Made by a program: the position numbers and the translations under genes. Below the pieces are notes generated by a model that searched no databases, was not told the DNA's origin, and saw only the letters and a program-made list of their open reading frames with translations. DNA of 64,000 nucleotides, from the NCBI GenBank assembly GCA_963707445.1, contig CAVPPW010000007.1, positions 186,001 to 250,000 on the forward strand. The letters run 5' to 3'. This DNA comes from JALORV01 sp963707445. Lineage in GTDB: Bacteria; Pseudomonadota; Gammaproteobacteria; Burkholderiales; Burkholderiaceae_F. Below are positions 45,210-56,158 of the stretch, one piece after another; within the stretch, counting starts at the first letter, position 1, and the number at the start of each line of letters is the position of its first letter.

Positions 45210-48200
45210 TCACTCCGCGCCGACCGGCGCGGTGTCGTGCTGATGACGGTGCGAACCCATCCACCTGCCGAGCCACTGCTCCATCAACGTGTACATCGTC
45301 GGCACGACAAACAGCGTCAGCAGCGTGCCGAACGCTCATGCCGCCGACGATGACCCAGCCGATCTGGATGCGGCTCTCGGCACCCGCACCATGCGACATC
45401 GCCAGCGGCATCGCGCCAAGCACCATCGCGCCGGTCGTCATCAGGATCGGGCGCAGGCGCAGTACTGCCGCGTGCCGAACGGCGTCGAACAGCGTCTCGC
45501 CGCGCTCCTGGAGCTGGTTGGCAAACTCGACGATCAGGATGCCGTGCTTGGTGATCAGGCCGACCAGTGTCACGACCCCGATCTGGCTGTAGATGTTCCA
45601 GGTGCCGCCGGTGGCCCAGAGTGCGAAGAGCGCGCCCGTCATCGACAGCGGCACCGACAGCATGATGACGAACGGATCGGCGAAGCTCTCGAACTGCGCC
45701 GCGAGCACCAGGTAGATGAAGATCAGCGCGAGCGCGAAAGTAAGGTAGATCGAACCCTGCGAGTCGCGGAATTCGCGCGAGACCCCGTTCAGATCGGTCA
45801 GCGCACCCTGCGGCAGAACGCGCCGCGCGGTCTGGTCCATCATCTTCAGCGCGTCGCCGAGCGCGTAACCGGGCGCAACCTGCGCGCTGATGGTCACGGC
45901 GCGCAGCCGCTGGAAGTGGTTCAGCGACTGCGGCGAGACGCCTTCGAGCACGTTGACGACGTTGGCGAGCTGCACCATCGCGCCGTCGCGACCGCGCACG
46001 TAGATGTCGCTGATGTCGTTGGGGCGGCTGCGGTCGCGCGGCGCGACCTGCACGATCACGTCGTACTGCTCGCCGTCCTTCTTGAAGCGCGTGACCTGGC
46101 GGCCGCCGAGCATCGTCTGCAGCGTGAGGCCGACCGTCTGCACTGAAATGCCGAGGTCACCCAGCTTGTCGCGATTGACGTCGACGCGCAGCTCCGGGCG
46201 TATTCAGGCGCAGGTCCGACTGCGGGTTCAGCACGATGCCGGTCTTGCTGATCTCGGCAATGAAGTTCTGCACGACCCGATCGAGTTCCGCGTACGGCAT
46301 CTGCGCCATGATCACGTACTCGACCGGCAGGGTCCGCGGCGACTGGCCGAGCGACGGCGGATTCACCGCGAAGCCGATCACGCCCGGCAGCTGCGCGAAC
46401 TTCGCGTTCAGTTCGCGCGCGATGTCCTGCTGCTTGCGGGTGCGCTGCTCCCACGGCTTCAGGCGCAGGATCGCGTTGCCGTAGTCCACCGTCGGAAATC
46501 CGGCGACCGCGTTGTAGGCAGCGGCCTCCGGGATCGTGTCGTAGTAGCGCTCAACCGCGCGCAGCTGCTCGGACGTGTAGTCGACCGTCGAGCCGGGCGG
46601 CGCCTGCAGCCGGCCGAAGATCACGCCGCGGTCTTCGGTCGGCGCGAGTTCCGACCGCAGCTGCGAAAAGAAGACGCCACCGAGCGCCGCGACCAGCAGC
46701 CAGACCAGCACCATCAGCCAGCGCCGCTCGAGCACCCAGGCGAGCGCCCGCGCATAGCCGCGGGTGAGTCGCATCGAGCCAGCCCTCGATCGTCGTGAAG
46801 ACCCGGCCGTGCTGGGTCTCGTGCTTCAGCAGCTTGCTGCACATCATCGGTGACAGCGTCAGCGCAACGAATCCCGACACGAGCACCGCACCGGCGAGAG
46901 CCAGCGCGAACTCGATGAAGAGCCGCCCGGTGCGGCCGGTCGCGAACGCAAGCGGCGCGTAGACCGCAGTCAGCGTCAGCGTCATCGCGACCACGGCGAA
47001 GCCGATCTCCTTGATGCCCTTGACGGCCGCGCTGACGCGGTCCATGCCCGCCTCGATGTTGCGGTAGATGTTCTCGAGCACGACGATCGCGTCGTCGACG
47101 ACCAGGCCGATCGCCAGCACCATCGCCAGCAGCGTCAGCGTGTTGATCGTGAAGCCGAAGACGTACATCAGCGCGAATGCGCCGACGAGCGACAGCGGAA
47201 TCGTCACCAGCGGGATCAGCGTCGCCCGGAAATTCCGCAGGAAGAAGAAGATCACCAGCACGACCAGGACGACGGCCTCGCCGATCGTGCGGAACACCGA
47301 CCCGATCGACCGGTCGATGAACACCGACGAGTCGTAGGCGATGTTGATCTTCATGCCGGTCGGCAGCGTCTCGTTGATCTTGTCGATCTCGGCGCGCAGC
47401 GAGCGCGACAGCTCGAGCGGGTTGCCGGTTGCCTGCTTGACGAGCCCCATGTTGATCGAGGGCTCACCGCGATAGCGCGCGATCACGCGCTCCTCGAGTG
47501 CGCCGACCCCGACCTCGGCCACGTCGCGCAGGCGCACCGGATAGCCGCTGGAGTTCGCGATGATCAGATTCTCGAACTGTTCGCGCGAGCTGACGTCGGT
47601 GGCCGCGACGATCGAGAACTCGCGCTTGGTCGACTCGATGCGCCCCGACGGCAGCTCGATGTTCTGCCGCCGCAACGCGTCCTCGACGTCTCCCGGCGTC
47701 AGCTTGTAGGCCGCCAGACGGTCGCGGTCGACGTTGATGCGCATCGAAGTCTTGCGCTCGCCGAAGATCCAGACATCGGCGGCCCCCGGCAGCACCGACA
47801 GGCGCGGCTTGACGTAGCGGTTCAGGTAGTCGCTCACCTCGAGCGGCGTGCGCGAGCCGGCGGTGACGGCCATCCAGATGACCGGGAACGAATCGGCCTC
47901 GACCTTCGCGATGACCGGCTCGTCGACGTTGTCCGGCAGGCGCGCGCGCACCCGCGCCACCTTGTCGCGCACGTCGGCCGCCGCGGAGTCCGGATCGCGC
48001 GTGATGCGGAAGCGGACATTGATCTGGCTCTGCTCCGAGCGGCTCGACGAGGTCAGCAACTCGACGCCTTCGATACCCGCGAGCGAATCCTCGAGCACCT
48101 TCGTGATCTGCGACTCGATGACCTCGGCCGAAGCGCCGGTGTACTTGGTGCTGACGCTGACGACCGGCTCGTCGATCTTCGGATACTCGCGCACCGCGAG

Positions 48201-48293
48201 CCGCGAATACGAAATGAGGCCGATCACGAGAACGAGCAGCGACAGCACCGTCGAGAGGACCGGGCGCCGAATGCACAGTTCGAACAGGCTCAT
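45210..48293 (-). CDS. RND efflux transporter, inner-membrane pump subunit (three frameshifts)
   Basis: A proton-driven tripartite pump component, 1,028 residues after bridging three slips. The start MSLFELCIRRPVLSTVLSLL and VREYPKIDEPVVSVSTKYTG are typical of the MexF/MdtB-like multidrug RND group. Helix 4 is LLAMVLAIGLVVDDAIVVLE with the two proton-relay aspartates. Slips occur near 46773 (one extra G: after GWLDA the text resumes RLTRGYARALAWVLERRWLM), near 46203 and near 45325; the true end FGTLLTLFVVPTMYTLMEQW follows. It is 15 bp downstream of its adaptor gene. Substrates are unknown. Confidence 0.9.
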
Positions 48294-48308
48294 CGATCGG
48301 CTGCCGGC

Positions 48309-49554
48309 TCAGCTGCTTGATATCTGCCGCACGCCTTCGGACTTCGGCGCGGAGGCTGGCGGTGGCTGATCGCGCTTGGGCGCTTCCGCCTCGGCCGGGG
48401 CCGCACCTGCCGCCGGAACGCCCTGCCCCGGCGGCAACACGCGCACGGGCTGCCCGTCGCGGGTAAGTCGCATGCCGGCAGTCACGACCTGGTCACCCGG
48501 CGCCAGGCCCTGCACGACCTCGACCATCGCATCGCGCCGCACGCCGATCTTCACCGGCACTCGGCGCGCGGCGCCGTCGACGACCTTGTAGACGAAGAAC
48601 TCCTCGCCCTGCGGAACGATCGATTCCTCGGGCACCAGCAGCGCGTTCTGCCGCTCGCCGACGATCACGCGGACGCGGACGAACATGCCCGGGCGCAGCT
48701 TGCCGCTGGTGTTGTCGAGCCGCGCGCGGATCTCAAGCGAACGGCCGTTGGCGTCGATCTTCGGGTTGATCGCCTCGATCTGGCCCTGCCAGCGCTCGCC
48801 GGGCAATGCATCGGCGACGACCTCGACCGTCTGATCGACATGGATCTGCGCGAAGTTGCGCTCCGGCAGGCGAAAGTCCACCTTCAGCACGCGCACGTCC
48901 TCGACATTGACGAGGTCGGTACCGTCCTTGACGTAATCGCCGAGGCTGACGCTGCGGATGCCGACCGCACCATCGAACGGCGCGACGATGCGCATCTTCG
49001 ACAAGCGCGCCTGCGCCAGCTTCAGTCGCGCCTCGGCCACCTGCGCATTTGACGCCGCAGTCTCCTGCGCGCTCGAACTGATGAATTTGCGGCTCGCCAG
49101 GTCCTCGCTGCGCTTCAGATTGGACAGCGCCAGATCGTATTCGGCCTGCGCCTGTGCGACCTCGGCCTCGTTCAGCGAGGCGTCGAGCGCAACCAGCAGC
49201 TGGCCCCTGCGCACGATCTGACCGTCCTTGAATCCAATCGCAGCGATGCGACCGGACACTTCGGGACGCAGGATCACGCTCTCGTTGGAACGCAACGAGC
49301 CGACGGCCTGCAGGTCTTCCTTGACGACCGCCGGCTTCAGCGCGATGACCTCGACCGGCGTCGCTGCGCTCGAACCGGCGTAGCGCTCTTCGCCGCTGCG
49401 GCCTTGGCGTCGGACTGACCGGATTCGGCCTTCACTTCGCCCTTCACGCCCGCGACTGCGTTCGGTCCGGGCGCGATGAGATCGCGGCGAAGTAGACCGC
49501 CACGCAGAGTGCGACCAGTGCACCGATCGCAACGATCGTCACTCGATGCTTCAT
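48309..49554 (-). CDS. RND efflux periplasmic adaptor (two frameshifts)
   Basis: The membrane fusion protein that links the RND pump to an outer-membrane channel. The N-terminal anchor is KHRVTIVAIGALVALCVAVY from the ATG at 49554; slips near 49480 and 49380 lead into SSAATPVEVIALKPAVVKED. The lipoyl half-domains are VILRPEVSGRIAAIGFKDGQ and LSKMRIVAPFDGAVGIRSVS, flanking a coiled-coil hairpin (ALSNLKRSEDLASRKFISSS and following). The C-terminus is rich in alanine and proline. No outer-membrane factor gene is present nearby. Confidence 0.88.
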
Positions 49555-49625
49555 TGCGGAAAGCGGCTGAACGGGTGCTCAGAAAGGGAGTTCGACTTTA
49601 GCACCCGGGATCGCGACGGATTCCT

Positions 49626-50120
49626 TCAATCAGCAGCCGCAGACACCGAGTTGACGCCGCGATTTGCAAGTTCGTCGGCGCGCTCGTTGCCGTCGTGGCC
49701 GGCGTGACCCTTGACCCAGCGCCAGTCGACCTCGTGGCGCCCCGCCGCTTCCTGCAGCCGCTGCCACAGGTCGACGTTCTTGACCGGCTTGTTGTCGGCG
49801 GTCTTCCAGCCGCGCCGGATCCAGTTGGGCAGCCACTGGCTGATGCCCAGCTGAACGTACTGCGAATCGGTGTGGAGTACGACGCGGCAGCGCCGCTTCA
49901 ACGAACTCAGCGCCTCGATCACGGCGGTGAGCTCCATGCGGTTGTTGGTGGTCGCCGACTCGCCGCCGAAGAGTTCGCGTTCATGACCACCATACTTCAG
50001 CAGCGCACCCCAGCCGCCGGGCCCGGGATTGCCCTTGCAGGCACCGTCGGTCCAGATCTCGACGACGTCCGTCGCCGCCTCCGGTTCGTCGACGAGCGCG
50101 ATCCGCTTTGCGTGCCTCAT
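49626..50120 (-). CDS. rnhA: Ribonuclease HI
   Basis: A 164-aa enzyme cutting the RNA strand of RNA-DNA hybrids. Catalytic residues sit in VEIWTDGACKGNPGPGGWGA (first Asp), TTNNRMELTAVIEALSSLKR (Glu), VVLHTDSQYVQLGISQW (second Asp) and HAGHDGNERADELANRGVN (last Asp). Start ATG at 50120 overlaps the reconstructed stop of the upstream methyltransferase (ATGA). As given, the two genes appear fused in one 469-codon frame, but this is due to one extra base upstream. Confidence 0.95.
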   Translation of the reverse strand: MRHAKRIALVDEPEAATDVVEIWTDGACKGNPGPGGWGALLKYGGHERELFGGESATTNNRMELTAVIEALSSLKRRCRVVLHTDSQYVQLGISQWLPNWIRRGWKTADNKPVKNVDLWQRLQEAAGRHEVDWRWVKGHAGHDGNERADELANRGVNSVSAAAD

Positions 50121-50969
50121 CTGCGTCGGGCGCGCACACGCGCTTCGTTGGCCGCCACTTCGTCCGTAACGATGATCGGCGCTGTGCGCGTCGCCGGTCG
50201 TCAGCGCGACCCGCGTCGTCGCGACCGGGGTCAGACGGCGCGCACGCTCCTCGCTCTGCTTCCACACGGTGCCGATCAGGCGCATGCCGCGCACGCGCTT
50301 GACGGCGGTCAGCAGGTAGACCGCGCCAAACACGGGCCACCAGCGGTCGCCCGCCTTCTCCATGAAGCGCCAGCGGTGCAACCAGCGGCCCGTGCGCACC
50401 GATGGCGCGTAACAACCGAAGCGGCCGCGCGCGAAGTCGAACGACAACAGCGTCAGCCAGTCCTTCACACGCGGCAGCGAGATGAAACGGCCATCGCGCG
50501 GCAGAAATGGCGAGGCACCGAGCCGTGAGCCGAACTGCCGCAGGCCCCATAAACTGGCGGGGTTGAACCCGGTGATGACGACGTGGCCTTCCGGCACCAG
50601 CACGCGCTCGACTTCGCGCAGCACCTGGTGCGGTTCCGCGGCGAATTCGAGTATGTGCGGCATGACGACCAGATCGATCGAATGGGTTGCAAACGGCAGT
50701 TCTTCGTAGCGGTGGATGACCGCGACGCGCCGTCGCGGCTCGCCCTGCTCGCTTTCGACGACGAGTTGCCGGTCGGCGGCGCAGAAGCGCAGCGGCATCC
50801 GGTTCTCGCGCAGCGCATCGATTTCGGGCAGCCCCAGCTGCATCGCGTGATATCCGAAAAGATCGACGACGGCCGCGTCGATCTGGGCCTGCTCCCAGTC
50901 GAGTACGTAGCGTCCCGCCGGTGAGCGCAGGAACTCGGAAAGCTTCACAATCGAACCGATGTCACGCAT
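50117..50969 (-). CDS. Class I SAM-dependent methyltransferase (one frameshift near the end)
   Basis: About 283 residues, of the methyltransferase type that lies between gloB and rnhA in many betaproteobacteria. It starts MRDIGSIVKLSEFLRSPAGR and has the YHAMQLGLPEIDALRENRMP region, LPFATHSIDLVVMPHILEFA with the SAM-domain acidic motif, and VLVPEGHVVITGFNPASLWG. Near 50185 one extra A diverts the frame; without it the end reads APIIVTDEVAANEARVRARR with a TGA overlapping the rnhA ATG. The classical GxGxG is replaced by a degenerate N-terminal motif. The substrate is unknown; it is not an EgtD-like histidine methyltransferase. Confidence 0.8.
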
Positions 50970-51000
50970 CCGCCGTCTGCTATGAATCGTCGCCGTCGAA

Positions 51001-51775
51001 TTGTCGATCTCACCGCTGCCCGCGTTCAGCGACAACTATCTGTGGCTGCTCGATCGCGGCGGCCAGGCCGCTGTCGTGGATCCCGGCGACGCGGAGCCGG
51101 TGCTGAAGGCGCTGGCCAGTCGACAACTGCAACTCGACGCGATTCTAGTCACGCACCATCACGGCGACCATGTCGGCGGCGTGGAGAAGCTGCGCAGCCC
51201 AGACTGGCGCGACCGTCTACGGGCCGCGGCGCGAACGCATCGATGGCATCGACGTCGCGGTCGCCGAAGGCGAGCGAGTCACGGTGCTCGACACGGTTTT
51301 CTCGGTGATCGAAGTTCCCGGCCACACCGCCGGCCATATCGCCTACTTCACTGACGACCTCGATCCGCCAGTGTTGTTCTGCGGCGACACGCTCTTCGGC
51401 TGCGGCTGCGGCCGGCTCTTTGAAGGGACGCCGACGCAGATGCTGGGTTCGCTTGACCGCCTCGCGTCACTGCCCGGTGAGACCCGTGTGTACTGCGCTC
51501 ATGAGTACACGCTAGCCAATATCCGTTTCGCGCTGGCTGTCGAACCCGGCAATGCCGATCTGCAGCTGCGCGCCCGCGACGCCTCGGCGCAGCGCGAACG
51601 CGGCGAACCGACTCTACCCAGCACGATCGGGCTCGAACTGCAGACAAATCCGTTCATGCGCAGCGATGCCAATGCGGTGCGCGATGCCGCAATCGCACAC
51701 GCGGGCGCGCCGGCGATCCGCTCCAGGACCGATGTCTTTGCCACGCTGCGTGCGTGGAAGAACGACTTCCGCTGA
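51001..51775 (+). CDS. gloB: Hydroxyacylglutathione hydrolase (glyoxalase II), one frameshift
   Basis: A binuclear metal hydrolase of the metallo-beta-lactamase fold that releases D-lactate and glutathione from S-lactoylglutathione. SISPLPAFSDNYLWLLDRGG begins the protein and ILVTHHHGDHVGGVEKLRS carries the THxHxDH metal motif. At about 51205 an extra C (AGCCCAGACT) breaks the frame. The second part has EVPGHTAGHIAYFTDDLDPP, VLFCGDTLFGCGCGRLFEGT and VYCAHEYTLANIRFALAVEP. The start is TTG at 51001, giving the normal family N-terminus. It is divergent from the methyltransferase with only about 31 bp between. Confidence 0.93.
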
Positions 51776-51826
51776 TCCGGCGCGACTTGCCGCTGCAGCA
51801 GGCCTTCCCCTAGACTCGGCCGCTGC

Positions 51827-53513
51827 ATGAATGCGCACCTCATCCCGTGCGCTGGCCGGGCCCTGCTCGCCAGCGCGCTGCTCCTGAGTCCGCTCGCGGC
51901 CCTGGCCGGTGACAGTGACCTTTTCCCCGGCTTCACGACAGTAAGTCCAGTAACTCCCGCGCCGGCCGCGCGACCGGCGCCGTTGCCCGCTGCGCTGCGC
52001 CGATGGTTCGAGCCGCACTGCCGAAGCTGCTGCGGCCGTGCCGGCCGCCGGCAACGTCGCACCATCGGTAACGGACACCAAGGATCCCCTGGACCAGCTA
52101 TTGGAGCGGCTACCGGCCACAACGCCACCTGATGCTCCGCTGGCGGAGCCCGCCGTCGTGCCGGCGCCGCAGGATCTCTGGCAGCGCGTCCGCGCCGGCT
52201 TCCGTATTCCCGATCTCGACACCAGGCTCGCGGACCAGCGCACCCGCTGGTATGCGGAGCAGGTCGAGTACTTCGCGCGCATGGCACAGCGCTCGAGCCG
52301 CTACATGTTTTACATCGTCGAGGAGGTGGAACGCCGCGGCATGCCGACCGAACTGGCGCTGCTGCCCTTCGTCGAAAGCGCGTTCCAGCCCGAGGCGGTA
52401 TCGAGTGCGAAGGCCGCAGGCCTGTGGCAGTTCATCCCGTCGACCGGCAGGGACTACGCGCTCGCGCAGACCGTGTGGAAGGACGAGCGACGCTCGGTGA
52501 TTGACTCGACCCGCGCTGCGCTCGATTACCTGCAGAAGCTATACGACATGTTCGGCGACTGGCACCTCGCGCTGGCAGCCTACAACTGGGGCGAAGGCTC
52601 GGTGTCGCGCGCGATCGAGAAGAACCGGCGTGCCGGCCGCAGTACCGCCTATACGAGCCTGAAGATGCCGCTCGAGACGCAGCACTACGTGCCGAAGCTG
52701 CAGGCGGTCAAGAACATCGTCGCAGAGCCGGAGCGGTACGGTATCGAGCTGCCGCCTCTGGCGAATTCACCGTATTTCGTCGCCGTGCAGAGGACGCGCG
52801 ACATCGACGTCGGCACGGCGGCGCGCCTGGCCGAAATGACGACCGAGGAGTTCATCGCGCTGAATTCGCAATTCAACCGTCCGGTCATCGTCGGCGCGAA
52901 CTCGCCGACGCTGCTGCTGCCGGCCGACCGCGTCGATACGTTCAATGCGAATCTCGCGGCATGGGAGGCGACCGGTCAGCCGCTCGCCAGCTGGACGACG
53001 TACCGAATGCAACCCGCTGACACGCTGGCGACCGTGGCCAAGCGCGTCGGCATCAGCGAAGCGCAGCTGCGCGAGGCGAACCGCGTTCCGCCGCGCTACA
53101 AGCTCGCGCCCGGCTCGACGATCCTGATCCCGCGCGACGAGACGATGGACGACATCACCGCGGAGCACCTCGACGCCCGCTTCGCGCTGGTGCCGGAAGC
53201 TTCGAACCTGCGCAAGGTGACCTACCGCGTGCGCCGCGGCGACACATTGCATTCGGTCGCGCGCCGCTACAACGTCAACGAGCGCGACGTCATCCTCTGG
53301 AACAACCTCACCGGCCCCGGGCTCTTCGCCGGCCAGCGCCTCGAACTCACCGTCGCGGCGGCGAAACCGCGCTCGACCGCGAAGAGCGGCAAGCCGGCGG
53401 CCACTCAGAGCCCAGCGCGCAAGACGTCGGCCACGCAACCGGTCGCGAAGGCGCCGTCCAAGGCGACGAAGACCGGCAGCTCGCACGGCAAGGTCGTCGC
53501 GGCCACGCGCTGA
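51827..53513 (+). CDS. mltD: Membrane-bound lytic murein transglycosylase D, one frameshift
   Basis: A periplasmic lytic transglycosylase that cleaves peptidoglycan glycan strands. The signal sequence is RALLASALLLSPLAALAG. Near 52003 an extra C shifts the frame; the text resumes DGSSRTAEAAAAVPAAGNVA. The SLT domain has LALLPFVESAFQPEAVSSAK, with the catalytic glutamate, AAGLWQFIPSTGRDYALAQT and HLALAAYNWGEGSVSRAIEK. Two LysM repeats follow (YRMQPADTLATVAKRVGISE and YRVRRGDTLHSVARRYNVNE). The lysine/alanine-rich tail (TAKSGKPAATQSPARKTSAT) is probably disordered. It is followed by fabI. Confidence 0.9.
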
Positions 53514-53614
53514 TCGTCGCGACGTGCCGCCGCGGTGGTCGCCTATACTGCGCGCCCGGCTGACAGGCGCGCGATGCTGCGCGCTGGCAACCCTCCACTG
53601 CATCGAGCCATCCC

Positions 53615-54406
53615 ATGGGATTTCTTTCCGGCAAGCGGCTGCTGATCACCGGCGTGCTGTCGAACCGATCGATCGCCTACGGCATCGCGCAGGTCTGCCG
53701 CCGCGAGGGCGCAGAACTCGCATTTAGCTACGTCGGCGAGCGCTTCAAGGAACGGATCACCGAGATCGCCGCCGAGTTCGGTTCGGACCTGGTGTTCGAC
53801 ATGGACGTCTCGGATGACGCTCAGATCGCCGCCGCATTCGACGCGTTGAAGCAGCGCTGGCCAGCGCTCGACGGACTGGTGCATTCGATCGGGTTTGCGC
53901 CGCGCGAGGCGATCGCCGGCGACTTCGTCGAAGGGCTTTCGCGCGAGAGTTTTCGCATCGCGCACGACATCTCGGCGTACAGCTTTCCCGCGCTCGCGAA
54001 GGCCGCCTTGCCGCTGATGGAGGGACGTCGCGCTGCTGTGCTGACGCTCACCTACCTCGGCGCGGAGCGCGCGGTGCCGGGCTACAACACGATGGGGCTC
54101 GCGAAAGCGAGCCTCGAGGCCAGCGTGCGCTACCTCGCCGCGAGCCTCGGTCCGCGCGGCATCCGCGTCAACGGGATTTCCGCCGGTCCGATCAAGACCT
54201 TGGCCGCCGCCGGCATCAAGGGCTTCTCGAAGATCCTTTCGGTGGTCGAGAGCACTGCGCCGATGCGTCGCAACGTCACCATCGAGGACGTCGGCAACGT
54301 CGCTGCGTTCCTGCTGTCTGATCTGGCCGCGGGTGTGACCGCCGAGATCACGCACGTCGATAGCGGTTTCAACGCCGTGATGGGCATCCCGACTGGCCTG
54401 GAGTAA
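53615..54406 (+). CDS. fabI: Enoyl-ACP reductase (NADH)
   Basis: A 263-aa short-chain dehydrogenase-like enzyme that completes each fatty-acid elongation cycle; the target of triclosan. KRLLITGVLSNRSIAYGIAQ binds the cofactor, DGLVHSIGFAPREAIAGDFV lines the site and GYNTMGLAKASLEASVRYLA gives the catalytic Tyr-x6-Lys pair. GPIKTLAAAGIKGFSKILSV is the flexible substrate loop. The frame is intact. A TATACT at 53544-53549 may serve as its -10 box, but its -35 is poor. It is separated from mltD by 101 bp. Confidence 0.96.
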   Translation: MGFLSGKRLLITGVLSNRSIAYGIAQVCRREGAELAFSYVGERFKERITEIAAEFGSDLVFDMDVSDDAQIAAAFDALKQRWPALDGLVHSIGFAPREAIAGDFVEGLSRESFRIAHDISAYSFPALAKAALPLMEGRRAAVLTLTYLGAERAVPGYNTMGLAKASLEASVRYLAASLGPRGIRVNGISAGPIKTLAAAGIKGFSKILSVVESTAPMRRNVTIEDVGNVAAFLLSDLAAGVTAEITHVDSGFNAVMGIPTGLE

Positions 54407-54712
54407 AGCTCAGGTCGCCGGTGCCGGCGGCATGCAACCGGTCACTGGATAAGCAATCGACCAGTTCGTGCAGCGGGCAGAACGCGGCGCCGAATGGCGC
54501 CGGCCTCGCCGCGCGAAAGAACAGCGGTGCCAATGGCGCCACAAGTCGAAGTGGTCGAAGGTCTGCAGGCAGCCGTCGTTGCACTGCCGGTTCCGCGGGA
54601 ACGTCGATTGCGGGGCTGGATGACATTCGACCGATGCGGTCGATCCCGGTCATCCGCGCGGGATCGATTCGACCCTCTTCTATACTCGACCAAGGCCCTT
54701 TGGAGATTCAAG
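54407..54712. other. Intergenic stretch after fabI
   Basis: About 300 bp with several frames on both strands but no recognisable protein. A TATACT at 54681-54686 followed by GGAG (54702-54705) probably marks the -10 box and ribosome site of the next gene; its -35 is weak. Confidence 0.4.
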
Positions 54713-55108
54713 ATGGCTTCCGCTGGCGAACTGGAAATGAAGATGGATCCCGCGACGCTGTATCGCGAGGAGATCTACACCGATCGCAGGATCGGAACGA
54801 TCCGTGCGCTCGTGCCGGTCACCGGCAATGGCGCGACCGATGGTTCACGTTCGATCGTGTACACCGGTGAGGCGCAGATCATGACGCAGATGGGTCCGCT
54901 GCCGATCAGCTTCGAGATCGAGGCGAACACGCTGGCCGAAGCGGTCGAAGGCTATGCAGGCGCCGCCAAGGTCGCCGTCGAAAAAACCGTCAGGGAATTG
55001 CAGGACCTCAGGCGCCAGGCTGCCTCCTCGATCGTGCTGCCGGGGCAGGCCGGCGCGGGCTACCCGCCGGGAGGTCTCGGGGGCGGCGGCAAGATCCAGA
55101 TGCCGTAG
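54713..55108 (+). CDS. Conserved betaproteobacterial protein of unknown function
   Basis: A 131-aa soluble protein. It starts MASAGELEMKMDPATLYREE and has RRIGTIRALVPVTGNGATDG, PLPISFEIEANTLAEAVEGY and a helical VEKTVRELQDLRRQAASSIV. The end is glycine-rich (YPPGGLGGGGKIQMP). I recall near-identical hypothetical proteins from Burkholderiales but no known role. It has no signal peptide. The ATG at 54713 is 7 bases after GGAG. Codon use matches its neighbours. It is transcribed alone, convergent with the metallophosphoesterase. Confidence 0.75.
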   Translation: MASAGELEMKMDPATLYREEIYTDRRIGTIRALVPVTGNGATDGSRSIVYTGEAQIMTQMGPLPISFEIEANTLAEAVEGYAGAAKVAVEKTVRELQDLRRQAASSIVLPGQAGAGYPPGGLGGGGKIQMP

Positions 55109-55230
55109 CGCCTACCGACCGCAGCTCGCGAACGGCAGTTTCGGTTCAGCCGTGGTGCTGAAGTTCGACATCCGCCAGAACCGCGTGCTTTGATCAAGCG
55201 CGTGCGCTACGGCGCACTGCGGTGCTGCGC

Positions 55231-56110
55231 TCAGCGGTGACAGCGGTCGTCGCCCTGGTCGCGCACGCTTCCGTCGACGGCAACGAACGCCCACCGGTAT
55301 CCGGTCGGCTGCAGCGTCAGGCGCAACAGGCCGTGGCGGCTGCCGTCGCGGTACTCGCTATTCGGTTTCACCGCGCGAATCGAATACAGTCGCGCGCCGC
55401 CGGTTCCTGCAGTGAACGCGCGCACGCCGCGCTCGGGATCGACGTTGCCAGAGGCGTCCTGCGGCGCGAAGCGCTCGTAGATGTGGTCGTGCGCCGGCCA
55501 GGACCAGTTCGACGCCGGCCGCGTGCAACAGCGCCCAGATGGCGGCCATGTGCGGATCGTCGCCATGCGGTCCCGAGGTGAAGACCGGGTGATGCCAGTA
55601 GGCGATCGCGCAGAGCTTGTTCGCCGTTGCCGCCAGATCGGCCTCCAGCCACGAGTACTGCGCCGAACCGGGGCCAGCATCGACATTGCTGTTCAGCGAA
55701 ATGAAGTGCCAGTCGCCAATGTCGTAACTGTAGTAACCGCGCCGGGCCGGCCCGGCGCCAGCGCCGAAATAGCCGAAGTAGCCGGCCGCGTCGGTGGTCA
55801 TGTAGTCGTGGTTGCCCGGGCTTGGCCGCAACCGTTCGCGCAATTGCCCCCAGGTCGGCTCGAAGCAGTTCGCGAACTCGCTCGGCGCACCGACCGGATA
55901 GGTGTGATCCCCCAGCGTTAGCACCGCGACATCGGTCGGCAAGATCAGCCGGGCCGTACGCGCGGCGTTCGGGAACTGCGTTCCGTCGCTGCCGCAGTCG
56001 GCGATGTCACCGGCGGCAACGACCGTAAACGCCGCGGCCTCAGCATCGGACTGCGCCGGCGCCTGTGCGCATGCTGCGCCGGCGATCGACGAAAGCGAGC
56101 GTCGCCGCAA
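55231..56110 (-). CDS. Secreted metallophosphoesterase (one frameshift)
   Basis: About 293 residues of a calcineurin-like phosphoesterase similar to purple-acid-phosphatase-type enzymes. Metal motifs are VVAAGDIADCGSDGTQ, LTLGDHTYPVGAPSEFANCF, PSPGNHDYMTTDAAGYFGYF, IAYWHHPVFTSGPHGDD and, after a slip near 55495 caused by one extra base, GHDHIYERFAPQDASGNV. The N-terminus (TTG at 56110, RRRSLSSIAGAACAQAPAQS) looks like an export signal, possibly lipoprotein, but the start is uncertain. It lies 48 bp downstream of the secreted 138-aa protein on the senA side, so it may belong to that transcript. Confidence 0.78.
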
Positions 56111-56158
56111 CTGCGCGACAGCGGCCGACGTCCGACCGTGATGCGTGCAGCAGACCGC

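Noticed and set aside
49626..51035. Apparent 469-aa methyltransferase-RNase HI fusion protein
   Set aside because: One extra base near 50185 joins the frames. Without it the methyltransferase ends in a TGA that overlaps the rnhA ATG, the normal two-gene arrangement.
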